Assembly (NCBI GenBank): GCA_042095835.1
Contig: JBELML010000011.1
Coordinates: forward strand, 24,193 to 88,192
Direction of reading: 5' to 3'
DNA length: 64,000 nt
From: DATFKA01 sp042095835
GTDB taxonomy: Bacteria > Bacteroidota > Bacteroidia > Chitinophagales > Saprospiraceae
In this document: in pieces, positions 46,319 through 54,947 of the stretch
Numbering within the stretch: position 1 is the stretch's first letter
How the letters are laid out: each line of letters opens with the position of its first letter
Translations under genes and position numbers: made by a program
Notes under the pieces: generated by a model
Databases searched by the model: none
What the model saw: the letters and a program-made list of their open reading frames with translations, nothing else
What the model was told of the DNA's origin: nothing

Positions 46319-46644
46319 GAATTCTAGGGTAAACGCATTAAATAAAATTTAAAAAGAAATGGTTATTACCGAAAATCAAGTGCAAAAAAGGCCATAAGTG
46401 AAGTGTGGGAGGCCGCCTAGGCATTGTCTGAGCGGAGCGAGTTTGGCTAGGCAAGATTTTTTTGCTTCGTTTTTGTATCGAATGACAAAAATGAAGATGC
46501 TAGAGCGGTTTTGAATTGGAGTTTCAGTCGAATTTATAAAAAATTGCAATGTAATTTTTTGGTGCGTTTGCTTAATATCATTTCAAGCCATGAATTACCA
46601 TAATGATTATCTGTATTTTATTAACTCATTATACTTTCGTACAT
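46319..46644. other. Intergenic region with a structured dispersed repeat (326 bp)
   Basis: No gene is visible between the aminotransferase stop and the OmpA lipoprotein start. It holds the dispersed repeat beginning at 46325 and its hairpins; the last ~100 bases form the promoter region of the OmpA lipoprotein. Confidence 0.6.
46325..46495. repeat. Structured dispersed repeat, copy 1
   Basis: The stretch from TAGGGTAAACGCATT (46325) to about 46435 matches the segment at 63889-64000 with scattered mismatches; shared blocks are AAAAAGAAATGGTTATT and GCCGCCTAGGCA. GCCTAGGC (46415-46422) pairs with GCTAGGC (46446-46452). A second hairpin pairs CTTCGTTTTTGT with ACAAAAATGAAG (about 46465-46495). 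Copy 2 is cut by the window edge. Probably an intergenic REP-like or MITE-like family. Confidence 0.75.
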
Positions 46645-47574
46645 ATGAAAAACACATTTTACAAAAGTCTTTTTATGGTTATCATCCTAGGACTCGGTTT
46701 GAGTTCCTGTGTAACCAAAAAAGAATACTTATCCTTACAAGAACAGCTAGACAAAGCCAATAGCGATGCCAATGATGCAGTAGCACGCGCACAGCAACTA
46801 GGGAACCAACTGAACGCTTGCGAAAGAGACAAAGTAGCTATTCGTGGAGAGGTCAACAACCTACAAACAAGCTTGAGTCTAAGAGAAGAATTGATCAGGG
46901 ATTTACGGGGTCAATTAGATGATCTTCGTAAGCAACGTGATCAACAGGCCACTCAAGTAGGCGATCTGACCGTCCTATCTCAATCGGCAAATGAGAACAT
47001 TAAAGAAACCTTGAGTCAGCTGGAAACAAAAGATAAATACATCCAGCTCCTGCAAACTGCCAAGAGTAAAGCCGATTCTATCAACCTCGCCTTAGCCGTC
47101 AATTTGAAAAGCGTGTTGAGCAATGGTATTGAAGACGAAGATGTGGAAATCAAGGTAGATAAAACAGTGGTATTCATCAACCTTTCTGATAAAATGCTTT
47201 ACCAAAGTGGAAGTTTCACCCTCACTTCTAGAGCTAATGAAGTGCTCGGCAAAATTGCGCAAATCGTTCAAAGTAGACCAGAGGTAGAAGTCATGGTTGA
47301 AGGCTATACGGATAATGTGCCCATCAGTAATGCTTGTCTTCAGGACAACTGGGACTTGAGTGTAAAAAGAGCTACTTCAGTAGTGCGTGCTTTACAAAGC
47401 CAGCACAGTGTTGATCCCAATCGCCTTATTGCGGCCGGCCGTGGACAGTATAATGCCTTAGCAGATAATGCCACTGCAGCAGGGAGATCGACCAACCGTC
47501 GTACCCGTATCATTATCTTACCTAAACTGAATCAGTTCTACGATTTGTTGAACCCGAATGTAGTACCGGACTAG
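46645..47574 (+). CDS. OmpA-family lipoprotein with coiled-coil stalk
   Basis: This protein is about 309 residues from the Met at 46645, the start of a lipoprotein signal (GLGLSSC); the frame extends 14 residues upstream. A long coiled coil (~15-140, Leu/Gln/Asp heptads such as LSLREELIRDLRGQLDDLRK) leads to a C-terminal OmpA peptidoglycan-binding domain (~190-300): MVEGYTDNVPI, NWDLSVKRATSVVRALQ, AGRSTNRRTRIII. It would tether the outer membrane to the cell wall. The bidirectional terminator at 47594 follows. Confidence 0.94.
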   Translation: MKNTFYKSLFMVIILGLGLSSCVTKKEYLSLQEQLDKANSDANDAVARAQQLGNQLNACERDKVAIRGEVNNLQTSLSLREELIRDLRGQLDDLRKQRDQQATQVGDLTVLSQSANENIKETLSQLETKDKYIQLLQTAKSKADSINLALAVNLKSVLSNGIEDEDVEIKVDKTVVFINLSDKMLYQSGSFTLTSRANEVLGKIAQIVQSRPEVEVMVEGYTDNVPISNACLQDNWDLSVKRATSVVRALQSQHSVDPNRLIAAGRGQYNALADNATAAGRSTNRRTRIIILPKLNQFYDLLNPNVVPD

Positions 47575-47593
47575 ATAGAAGCTACATGAAATT

Positions 47594-47632
47594 AAAAAAG
47601 CCCTTCGCGAATGCTCACGAAGGGCTTTTTTA
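47594..47632. terminator. Bidirectional terminator
   Basis: AAAAAAGCCCTTCG and CGAAGGGCTTTTTT form a near-perfect stem of about 14 bp (47594-47632) around a 10-base loop, with A-rich and T-rich sides. It stands between the OmpA lipoprotein (plus) and the SulP transporter (minus), both of which it can end. Confidence 0.9.
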
Positions 47633-47650
47633 ATTCAGAATCTTGTAGGA

Positions 47651-49297
47651 TTATTTTTTCAAAACACCATCAAAAAGGCGCTTATTGGCCGCTACACTAT
47701 CTATCGCAACAGTTTTCGTAAAGTCATTGACTGGGTTCTTCTCAGGTGCTGCAGGCGTACCATGTAAGCCCACAACCTCCAGCGCAATACCCTTCTCAGG
47801 TGCTTTGGCGGCAAAGTCTTGGATAATCTCAATAATATCTGGATGTACCGTTTTTGCTTTGTGTGCATCAATAAAGACTTTAGCATTCTCTGGAAGTTGA
47901 TCCAGCGTTTTCTGAATAGAAGCTTTATTCAAAAAACTTACATCTTCCGACAACTCAATATTGATGGGTTCTCCTTCTACATAGTTATTAGGGTCGAAGT
48001 GATAAGGGACCTTATAGTTATTCCAAAGGATTTGTATAATCGCTACGACCATACCCATACCGATACCAATCAAAAGATCCGTAAAGATAATACCCAAAAT
48101 CGTCACAATAAAAGGAACAAATTGAGAAGCGCCTTGCTTGAACATATCTCTGAATAAAGATGGCTTCGCTAGTTTATACCCTACTAGTAATAAAATAGCA
48201 GCCAAACTTGCTAAAGGAATCATATTCAATACTCTAGGAATCGCCATTGCCGAAACCAAAAGTAATATACCGTGAATAAAGGCCGATGCTTTTGTACGTC
48301 CACCAGATTGGATATTGGCAGAACTTCGTACAATTACTTGTGTCACAGGTAGACCACCAATGAAACCAGAAACCATATTACCAATTCCTTGTGCAGTCAA
48401 CTCTCTATTGGTAGGCGTGATCCGCTTTTGTGGGTCCAGTTTGTCGGTCGCTTCTACACAAAGTAGCGTTTCCAAACTCGCTACTACAGCAATAGTTAAA
48501 GCGATCACCCAAATCTCAGAATTACCTATCTGACTAAAATCAGGGAAAGTAAACTGCCCAAAAAATCCTGAAATAGAATCTGCAACCGGTATGTTCACGA
48601 GTTGATCACTTTTTAGTCCCAAATTGCCTCCAGTGAAGACCAAATTTAAGATAATACCGAGTACAACGACTACTAGTGGTCCTTGAATAATTTTTGCCAT
48701 TGGATGATTCTTCATGAATGGACGATTCCAAAGCACTAAAATACCCAAAGAAAGAGCAGCGATAATTAGGGCTCCTGGTGTAATAAAATTCGTCATATTG
48801 AGTAGTTCGCTGAAGGTGTTCTGACCATCGGCTTGTACAAAAGCGAATTCTCCTTCAGGAGATTTATCATAACCAAATACGTGAGGAATCTGCTTGAGAA
48901 TAATGATAATACCAATACCCGAAAGCATCCCTTTAATAACGGAGGATGGGAAATAATACCCGATCACACCAGCCTTAAGCAATCCGAATATCAATTGGAT
49001 GCCACCAGCAATAACAACCGCCAATAAAAAGGATTCGAAAGCTCCCAACTCTTGGATAGAAGTCAATACAATAACTGCTAATCCGGCAGCAGGTCCACTT
49101 ACACCAAGTGGAGAACCACTCAATAAAGCCACTACGGTACCACCAACGATACCAGCAATAATACCAGAAAATAAAGGAGCTCCTGAAGCTAAGGCAATAC
49201 CAAGACAAAGCGGTAATGCCACAAGAAAGACGACAACACTTGCCGGCAAGTCATACTTGAGGTTTGCAAAAAAACCTTGTTTAGGTTGAGCACTCAT
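47651..49297 (-). CDS. SulP-family inorganic anion transporter
   Basis: This 548-residue inner-membrane protein has about 10-12 transmembrane segments (~15-420) and a C-terminal STAS-like region (~445-548). The sulfate-transporter signature region is visible as PLCLGIALASGAPLFSGIIA and LSGSPLGVSGPAAGLAVIV, and SLETLLCVEATDKLDPQKRI follows. Family members carry sulfate, bicarbonate or chloride. Bacterial homologues often sit next to a carbonic anhydrase, which was not seen here. The STAS end is degenerate. Confidence 0.93.
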   Translation of the reverse strand: MSAQPKQGFFANLKYDLPASVVVFLVALPLCLGIALASGAPLFSGIIAGIVGGTVVALLSGSPLGVSGPAAGLAVIVLTSIQELGAFESFLLAVVIAGGIQLIFGLLKAGVIGYYFPSSVIKGMLSGIGIIIILKQIPHVFGYDKSPEGEFAFVQADGQNTFSELLNMTNFITPGALIIAALSLGILVLWNRPFMKNHPMAKIIQGPLVVVVLGIILNLVFTGGNLGLKSDQLVNIPVADSISGFFGQFTFPDFSQIGNSEIWVIALTIAVVASLETLLCVEATDKLDPQKRITPTNRELTAQGIGNMVSGFIGGLPVTQVIVRSSANIQSGGRTKASAFIHGILLLVSAMAIPRVLNMIPLASLAAILLLVGYKLAKPSLFRDMFKQGASQFVPFIVTILGIIFTDLLIGIGMGMVVAIIQILWNNYKVPYHFDPNNYVEGEPINIELSEDVSFLNKASIQKTLDQLPENAKVFIDAHKAKTVHPDIIEIIQDFAAKAPEKGIALEVVGLHGTPAAPEKNPVNDFTKTVAIDSVAANKRLFDGVLKK

Positions 49298-49509
49298 AAT
49301 AATTAGTTTTAATATTTTATTTTTTGAATTTTCTTATCTGGGGGCTTAGGTTTCCTATCTCTTAAATGGACTATGGAGGATAGGCAATGGAGTTTCCTGA
49401 TGAACTGAAAATAGATTGGACAGTCTATCTCAAAAATAAAAACATAGAAGCATGATATCATGTATGCTTTATGATCTATTTACGACAACAGTATAAAATC
49501 AGGAATAAA

Positions 49510-49845
49510 TCAGACCTCTGGCGGTGGGTCGAAAAGGGTAATTACTGCTTCATTAAGGACCCAAGAATGGTTATTTAAGCAGTTGGAAGCACTAGCATTT
49601 AGAAGAATAATAGCAATACTTTCATAGGAGTATTCGTCACTATCTAATTCTTGGACTTTTTCTTTAGAATCTTGTTCTGCTTCTCCATCGATTGGATCAC
49701 ATTGTACGATCTGTTCAAAAAAAGATGGATTAAAAGCTTGAGCAACTGATCTAACAGGAAGTATCAATACCAAAAACACCAATAAAATACCAGCCCAAGA
49801 CTTTGTTGGATAAGGTAATTGTTGGTTATTTTGGATAAAATGCAT
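49510..49845 (-). CDS. Small secreted hypothetical protein
   Basis: This 111-residue protein has a signal segment (~17-36, AGILLVFLVLILPVRSVAQ) and a short acidic mature part with two Cys (about 49 and 89). No family was recognised. It lies alone between the SulP gene and the LytTR regulator and may be an envelope protein of narrow distribution. Confidence 0.5.
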   Translation of the reverse strand: MHFIQNNQQLPYPTKSWAGILLVFLVLILPVRSVAQAFNPSFFEQIVQCDPIDGEAEQDSKEKVQELDSDEYSYESIAIILLNASASNCLNNHSWVLNEAVITLFDPPPEV

Positions 49846-50020
49846 ATTATAATAAGCTGAAAGTCAATACAATAAAAAAGAAGTAAAACTGAGCAATAGA
49901 ATCAAGCAGCTTCACCTCTGATGTTACTTCAAAAGAAGATTATTATATTCACTTTATCTTAACTCCTACAGGAGTAAATTGTTTAATACTTTCCAATAAA
50001 AATAGTAAACCTATCTTTTC

Positions 50021-50758
50021 CTACCCAATCAATTGTTGATTATCTATAAACTCGTGAAACATTTTTTTGTACAGTCCCCCAACCGGAATTGTCGTCCCTG
50101 CAATGACAAGATCATTTTTACCAATACTCTGGATTTTGTCCAGCGAGATAATGTATGATTTGTGGACTCTCAAGAAAGGCGGTGTCTCTAGTGCTTCTTC
50201 TATCTTTTTCAGATTTTGTAAAGTCATTATTTTCAAATCTGGTGTAAAGATTCTAGAGTAATCTTTCATCCCTTCGATATATAAAATATCCTTCAACCAA
50301 ATTTTTTGTAGGCGATACTCAGACCGGACCAAGATATACTCCCGCTTTTTGGTTTTCTTGTTGACCTGTTTGGTACTTCTACTAGCCACTTTTTGTTTAG
50401 CCTGAAGGTGATCATGCACTCGGTCCACTGACTTTAAAAACCGCTGAAAGCTAATGGGTTTCAAAAGATAATCTGAAACATTTAATTCATAGCCCCTGAT
50501 GGCATATTCATCGTAGGCCGTAGTCAGGATGACCTCAGGTTTATTATTCAGCGTTTCTAGCAATTGAATACCTGTCAAATCGTCCATTTGGATATCCAGG
50601 AAGAGTAAATCAACGGTATTTTCTTTCAAAAAACTAAGTGCCTCCAAACTGTTATCAAAACTAGCTACCAATTCCAAATAAGGCACCTTATTGATAAAGT
50701 TGACCATTTTTTCTAATGCTAATGGCTCGTCATCTACAGTAATACAAGTTATGTTCAT
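50021..50758 (-). CDS. LytTR-type response regulator
   Basis: This protein is about 245 residues from the Met at 50758; the longer frame begins at 50785, inside the kinase gene. The receiver domain (1-120) has the acidic pocket and phosphoacceptor in LLFLDIQMDDLTGIQLL, and the late Lys in SDYLLKPISF. The C-terminal LytTR DNA-binding domain (~145-245) is clear (ILVRSEYRLQKIWLKDILYI, FLRVHKSYIISLDKIQSI). Its kinase partner is the overlapping upstream gene. Targets are unknown. Confidence 0.93.
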   Translation of the reverse strand: MNITCITVDDEPLALEKMVNFINKVPYLELVASFDNSLEALSFLKENTVDLLFLDIQMDDLTGIQLLETLNNKPEVILTTAYDEYAIRGYELNVSDYLLKPISFQRFLKSVDRVHDHLQAKQKVASRSTKQVNKKTKKREYILVRSEYRLQKIWLKDILYIEGMKDYSRIFTPDLKIMTLQNLKKIEEALETPPFLRVHKSYIISLDKIQSIGKNDLVIAGTTIPVGGLYKKMFHEFIDNQQLIG

Positions 50759-50768
50759 AGCTAGTTTT

Positions 50769-51860
50769 TTAAGGTGTCCATCCACGACTAGGCGAAGGAC
50801 TTAGTTGAGAAAGAGGATGCGGCAATGCTGAACTAATCGTTTCACCTATCGGAGCTTCTAATTGCAGCGTCCGTGCAGGAACTTCGATATAAATCTGAAA
50901 GTTGGGAGGTGCATTATTGATATAAAAATCATGCTCTCCAGGGAAAATCAATTCCAAGCGGCGCTCTACATTAGCTAATCCAATACCACCCAAGGAATCT
51001 TTTTCACCAGTGTAATTGGGATCATATTGGTTGATCACCTCAAACTGATAGGCCGTGTCGGTTATATTAAGATTGATAATAATACCAGGACTCTCCCCTT
51101 GTTTTCGGCCGTGTTTGTAGGCATTCTCCACAAAAGGCACCAACAACATAGGAGGAATCATCAATCCGCTGGCATCGCCATCGAAATTAAACTGAATATA
51201 ATCTGGATCTTTTAATCGTAGTCGAATCAATTCTATCATGCTCTCCAGGAAGTACACCTCTTTTTCTAAGGCTACCCACTCGGTATTGGATTCGTAAAGC
51301 ATATACCGCATGATTTCTGAAAGTCCAACGATGGCATCCGAGGCTCTATCCTGATCAGAATAGATCAAAGAATCAATATTGTTGAGCGTATTGAAAATAA
51401 AATGAGGATTGATCTGAGAGCGTAGAAGCCGAAGTTCGCTTTGCAAGTTTTGCTGCTCCAATTCCAATTGATGTTGCTTGTCTTTCAGCCAACCTCTAAA
51501 CAGTCGCACACCACTAAACAAGAAAACAAAAGAATAAGTCCCCAAAAAGATATTGAAGAAACTCGGAAAATACCAAAAGGGTGTCATCCTCGGCATCTTA
51601 TAAATCTCTGGATTCACGATGTAATAATAAGCAGCTTGCTCCATCACCAGGAAAATAAAGACCGAGATACTAAAGTAAACTCCAAACTCCAACAAACGCT
51701 GTTTAAGTAAATACTTGGGTACTAAAAAGTAGGCTGTAAAATAAACAACTAGTAAATCGATAGGAAGAATGACGGCCATCGTCAAGGCAAAGTTATCTAC
51801 CCTATCCCTAATCATATAGGTGATATAATAGAAAAGGAGTAGTACGATCCAAAAGGCCAC
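50769..51860 (-). CDS. LytS-like sensor histidine kinase, start uncertain
   Basis: The frame begins with a GTG at 51860 giving 363 residues, but it is open further upstream, reading LQQRLFTVLAHVAFWIVLLL, which looks like the true first helix, so the real start may be a non-ATG codon some 15-20 codons earlier. Four transmembrane segments (~1-135), the His_kinase phosphoacceptor segment SQINPHFIFNTLNNIDSLIY and a degenerate HATPase (~250-340, VPFVENAYKHG) follow. The last ~18 residues (PHPLSQLSPSPSRGWTP) are Pro/Ser-rich and overlap the regulator's upstream region. It pairs with the LytTR gene. Confidence 0.9.
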   Translation of the reverse strand: MAFWIVLLLFYYITYMIRDRVDNFALTMAVILPIDLLVVYFTAYFLVPKYLLKQRLLEFGVYFSISVFIFLVMEQAAYYYIVNPEIYKMPRMTPFWYFPSFFNIFLGTYSFVFLFSGVRLFRGWLKDKQHQLELEQQNLQSELRLLRSQINPHFIFNTLNNIDSLIYSDQDRASDAIVGLSEIMRYMLYESNTEWVALEKEVYFLESMIELIRLRLKDPDYIQFNFDGDASGLMIPPMLLVPFVENAYKHGRKQGESPGIIINLNITDTAYQFEVINQYDPNYTGEKDSLGGIGLANVERRLELIFPGEHDFYINNAPPNFQIYIEVPARTLQLEAPIGETISSALPHPLSQLSPSPSRGWTP

Positions 51861-52086
51861 ATGAGCTAAAACCGTAAATAGTCGCTGTTGTAACTTCTTA
51901 TTTTTAATGGCAAGTAGTTTTCTTCTAATTTTTGATCTAGACTTTCAAATTTAAAGATAATTCATGGTTTTAGCCGAACTAGTATACGAGCAAGCAGCTG
52001 TTCTCTACCAATGCCAAATCTAGCAAGACTTGGTGATTCCAGGATTATCACTATTTTCGCCCAGTTTCAGAAAACACGATTCCTAC

Positions 52087-53235
52087 ATGACTGCACAAGA
52101 AATCTTAGCCAAGCTTGTTTCCTTTCCCGTTTTAGGTGGCCATAGCAATCTATCCATTATTCATTGGATTGCTGAATACCTAGAAGCGCACCAGATAGAC
52201 TATACCTTTTTACCTAATCCTGAAGGGACCAAAAAATCCTTGCATTGTCGAATAGGCCCCGCAGTTGATGGCGGTGTCATCTTATCCGGGCATACCGATG
52301 TGGTGCCAGTTGCTGGACAAGATTGGAGTACCTATCCTTTTATTTTGACAGAAAGAGAGGGAAAACTATTCGGGAGAGGATCTTGTGACATGAAGGGTTT
52401 CATTGCTTGCGTATTAGCTTGCCTACCCGATATGATTGCCGCTGATCTAAAAAAGCCGATCTACTTTGCTTTTTCTTATGACGAAGAGATTGGTTGCCTA
52501 GCTGGCCCCGAACTGGCCGCTGCCATCAATAAAGACTACGAGGAGACCCCCAAATATGCCATCATAGGAGAGCCTTCTATGCTCAAGCCCATAGTTGGTC
52601 AAAAGAGTATAGCCATCTACCGCACTGAAGTCCACGGCTCAGCGGGGCACAGTAGCCGGATCAAACAAGAAGTTAGTGCTATCCATGAGGTGGCTCGCTT
52701 GATCATGTGGCTAGAAGACTACATGAATGGTTTGGTAGAAAAAGGGCAACTCGATGATCGTTTTTATCCTAATCATACCTCCATCCATACCGGCTTAGTA
52801 CAGGGAGGCATCGCCCCCAATGTCATTGCAGATAAAGCCTCCTTTTTCTGGGATGTGCGTACGATTCCGAAGGATGATGCGCAGCAGATTTATCAAGACT
52901 TTCTAGCACATGCTGAAAAAGAAGAAAAGCGCCTACAAAGCATTTTCCCCGGTACGCGTATCACCACAGAGGTTGTACACGAAATTGTTCCATCTTTAGA
53001 TACCCCAGAGCATCTTGAGGTCGTTCAATTAATCCGCGATTTATCGGGTGTACAGGAGTTGCAAACGGTGGCCTATGCAGCAGAAGCAGGCCAATTTTCT
53101 AATGAAGGTTTTGAAACGGTGATCTGTGGCCCTGGCGACATCGCTCAAGCGCACCGGAAAGACGAGTTTATTTCTATTGATCAATTAGAAAAAGGCCTTA
53201 ACTTTATTCGTCGGATTATTGGTACTTTTAGCTAA
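52087..53235 (+). CDS. argE: Acetylornithine deacetylase-like M20 peptidase
   Basis: This protein is about 382 residues from the Met at 52087; a longer frame starts at 52030. The M20 metal site shows ILSGHTDVVPVAGQDWS, the GRGSCDMKGFIAC segment and the bridging DEEIGCLAGPEL, followed by the dimerisation domain and a late GPGDIAQAHRKDEFI His. It removes the acetyl group from N-acetylornithine in arginine synthesis, though related M20 enzymes differ in substrate. No other arginine genes are adjacent; module B begins 15 bases later. Confidence 0.88.
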   Translation: MTAQEILAKLVSFPVLGGHSNLSIIHWIAEYLEAHQIDYTFLPNPEGTKKSLHCRIGPAVDGGVILSGHTDVVPVAGQDWSTYPFILTEREGKLFGRGSCDMKGFIACVLACLPDMIAADLKKPIYFAFSYDEEIGCLAGPELAAAINKDYEETPKYAIIGEPSMLKPIVGQKSIAIYRTEVHGSAGHSSRIKQEVSAIHEVARLIMWLEDYMNGLVEKGQLDDRFYPNHTSIHTGLVQGGIAPNVIADKASFFWDVRTIPKDDAQQIYQDFLAHAEKEEKRLQSIFPGTRITTEVVHEIVPSLDTPEHLEVVQLIRDLSGVQELQTVAYAAEAGQFSNEGFETVICGPGDIAQAHRKDEFISIDQLEKGLNFIRRIIGTFS

Positions 53236-53250
53236 TATCATTATCTCAAA

Positions 53251-53811
53251 ATGTCCAAATTGCTTCCAGAAGATCATACGCTCATTAGCGCCATCAAAGA
53301 TGGTGATCGCAAAGCCTTTCGGGAGCTTTTTGATCGCTATTACAAGCTATTGTTAGGCACCGCCATCAATATGCTAAAAGATAGTAATAGCGCGAAAGAC
53401 GTCACGCAGGAGGTATTTCTACAAATCTGGAAAAAAAGGGAGACGCTGCGTATCGAAAGCTCGGTCAAGGCTTACCTGAAACGGGCAGTGATCAATCGAT
53501 CCCTCAACATCATCAAAGCCAAAAAACCGATCGTGGAGGAGACAGTCCTTCAGGACCTCAGTCAAAATAGCTCGAGTGCGCAACAAATTTTAGAAGCAAA
53601 GGATTTAGAAAAGGCCATGCAGCTTGCTTTAGACCAATTGCCAGAACGCTGCCGCTTGATTTTTGTAATGCGGCGCTTGGAAGGCATCTCGCTGAAAGAA
53701 ATCGCTAGTCAATTAGATATTTCACCGAAAACTGTTGAAAACCAAATCACTAAAGCTTTAAAGGTTTTAAAGGAAGCTGTCAGTCGATACCTGGAAGAAG
53801 ATACAAGTTAG
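53251..53811 (+). CDS. ECF (FecI-like) RNA polymerase sigma factor (module B)
   Basis: This 186-residue sigma-70 family protein has region 2 (~25-90, with AKDVTQEVFLQIWKKRETLR) and region 4 (~120-175, with LPERCRLIFVMRRLEGISLK and the helix-turn-helix LKEIASQLDISPKTVENQ). It leads module B: FecR, TonB receptor and repeat lipoprotein follow on the same strand. It is the counterpart of the factor at 3370-3960 but lacks its hydrophobic C-terminal tail. It starts 15 bases after argE, so argE may read through into it. Confidence 0.94.
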   Translation: MSKLLPEDHTLISAIKDGDRKAFRELFDRYYKLLLGTAINMLKDSNSAKDVTQEVFLQIWKKRETLRIESSVKAYLKRAVINRSLNIIKAKKPIVEETVLQDLSQNSSSAQQILEAKDLEKAMQLALDQLPERCRLIFVMRRLEGISLKEIASQLDISPKTVENQITKALKVLKEAVSRYLEEDTS

Positions 53812-53814
53812 TTA

Positions 53815-53851
53815 GTACACTGTGTAAATAGTTTATTGATTACACATGTAC
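53815..53851. promoter_or_regulatory. Imperfect inverted repeat between the module B sigma gene and fecR
   Basis: GTACA-c-TGTGTAA (53815-53827) pairs with TTACACATGTAC (53840-53851), leaving one bulged base and a 12-base loop. It begins 4 bases after the sigma stop and ends 6 bases before the TAGGGGATTT motif. No T-run follows. It could be a weak terminator, an mRNA processing site or an operator. Confidence 0.35.
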
Positions 53852-53856
53852 TATTA

Positions 53857-53882
53857 TAGGGGATTTTCGGATTTGTATTGTC
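53857..53882 (+). promoter_or_regulatory. Candidate ECF-sigma promoter upstream of fecR (module B)
   Basis: TAGGGGATTT (53857-53866), 12 bases, then TGTC (53879-53882), ending 32 bases before the fecR start at 53915. The same two blocks with the same spacing occur at 57565-57590 upstream of the repeat lipoprotein. GTC-type -10 elements are normal for ECF promoters. Activity is inferred. Confidence 0.5.
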
Positions 53883-53914
53883 TCTAATCTCGAAAAGCTG
53901 TATTTTTTAACCAC

Positions 53915-54943
53915 ATGATTCCTATGGAAGAAGACTTTTACATCAATCTTATTTATAAACAACTCTCCGATGAAATCTCTTCGGAAGAGTTAGCAGCTCT
54001 TGCGGCCTGGGAAAAAATCCCTAGCAATCAAGCTATTGCGGCCAATGTACGCAAAGCATGGCAAGCCAGTGATTTGCTGCAAGCCAAGGTAGACGTCGAT
54101 CTGGATGAAGCCTTTAGTGAGCTAGAGGGCTTCATGGATGAAGAAGAATCAAAGGAGGAAGCCCAGCAAGAGGAGACTCCTATTGTTCCACTTCGACCAT
54201 CTAATCGACGCAGATGGCTCAGTATTGCTGCCGGACTAGCCTTGGTGGCGGTAGCTGCTTTCCTACTCAGGGGCCGTTTTATGCCGGAAAATTTGGAATG
54301 GACTGCGGTATCTACGCTTGATCAAAGTACCAAGGTGCAACTTGTCGATGGTACACTGGTGACCTTAAACCAAAATAGTCAAATCCAATTTCCCGAAGTA
54401 TTTGGACGCAAAGAACGAAAGGTACTACTGAAAGGTGAAGGCTTTTTCGAGGTACAATCGAATCCCAAAAAACCATTCCGAGTTGAATTAGACCAAGAAC
54501 GAGTAAGCGTACTCGGAACGAGTTTTAATATCAAAATTAAGGATGGGCTGACCACGATTTATGTAGTAGAAGGCCGTGTACAAGTCGATCAAATCGAACA
54601 GTCTAAAACGCTTATTTTGGAAGCAGGAGAATCAGCGGAGTCTAGTGCTACTGGTTTAGAAAAAAAGAGCAGCTCGCTTGAGCTAGAAAATAGTATTGCC
54701 TGGAAAACGCGAAAACTAGTATTCCAAGGTAGCAGTATACAAGAGGCTATTCGTGATATTAATGCACTTTATCAAGTAGATTTACAGATCGAAAGTGCTA
54801 TATTGAAAGAATGTAGCCTCACGCTAACATTGGATCAAGAGCCTTTAGAAAGATTCTTTGAAGCGATGCGCATCATCAACAAAGTCCAAGTGGAGCAAGT
54901 CAACGAAAAGACCTACCTTTTGAAAGGAGGAAGCTGTAACTAA
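53915..54943 (+). CDS. FecR-family anti-sigma/sigma regulator (module B)
   Basis: This 342-residue inner-membrane protein has an acidic, helical cytoplasmic N-terminal part (1-95, with LSDEISSEELAALAAWEK, typical of Bacteroidota FecR), one transmembrane helix (~103-117), a FecR domain (~130-240, with LLKGEGFFEVQSNPKKPFRV and VSVLGTSFNIKIKDG) and a C-terminal DUF4974-like region (~265-340, with FQGSSIQEAIRDINALYQVD). It inhibits or matures the sigma factor upstream in response to the receptor downstream. A Met three codons later is an equal start choice. Confidence 0.95.
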   Translation: MIPMEEDFYINLIYKQLSDEISSEELAALAAWEKIPSNQAIAANVRKAWQASDLLQAKVDVDLDEAFSELEGFMDEEESKEEAQQEETPIVPLRPSNRRRWLSIAAGLALVAVAAFLLRGRFMPENLEWTAVSTLDQSTKVQLVDGTLVTLNQNSQIQFPEVFGRKERKVLLKGEGFFEVQSNPKKPFRVELDQERVSVLGTSFNIKIKDGLTTIYVVEGRVQVDQIEQSKTLILEAGESAESSATGLEKKSSSLELENSIAWKTRKLVFQGSSIQEAIRDINALYQVDLQIESAILKECSLTLTLDQEPLERFFEAMRIINKVQVEQVNEKTYLLKGGSCN

Positions 54944-54947
54944 TTGT

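Noticed and set aside
47651..49297. Bicarbonate-uptake unit around the SulP transporter
   Set aside because: No carbonic anhydrase gene is adjacent; the substrate cannot be assigned.
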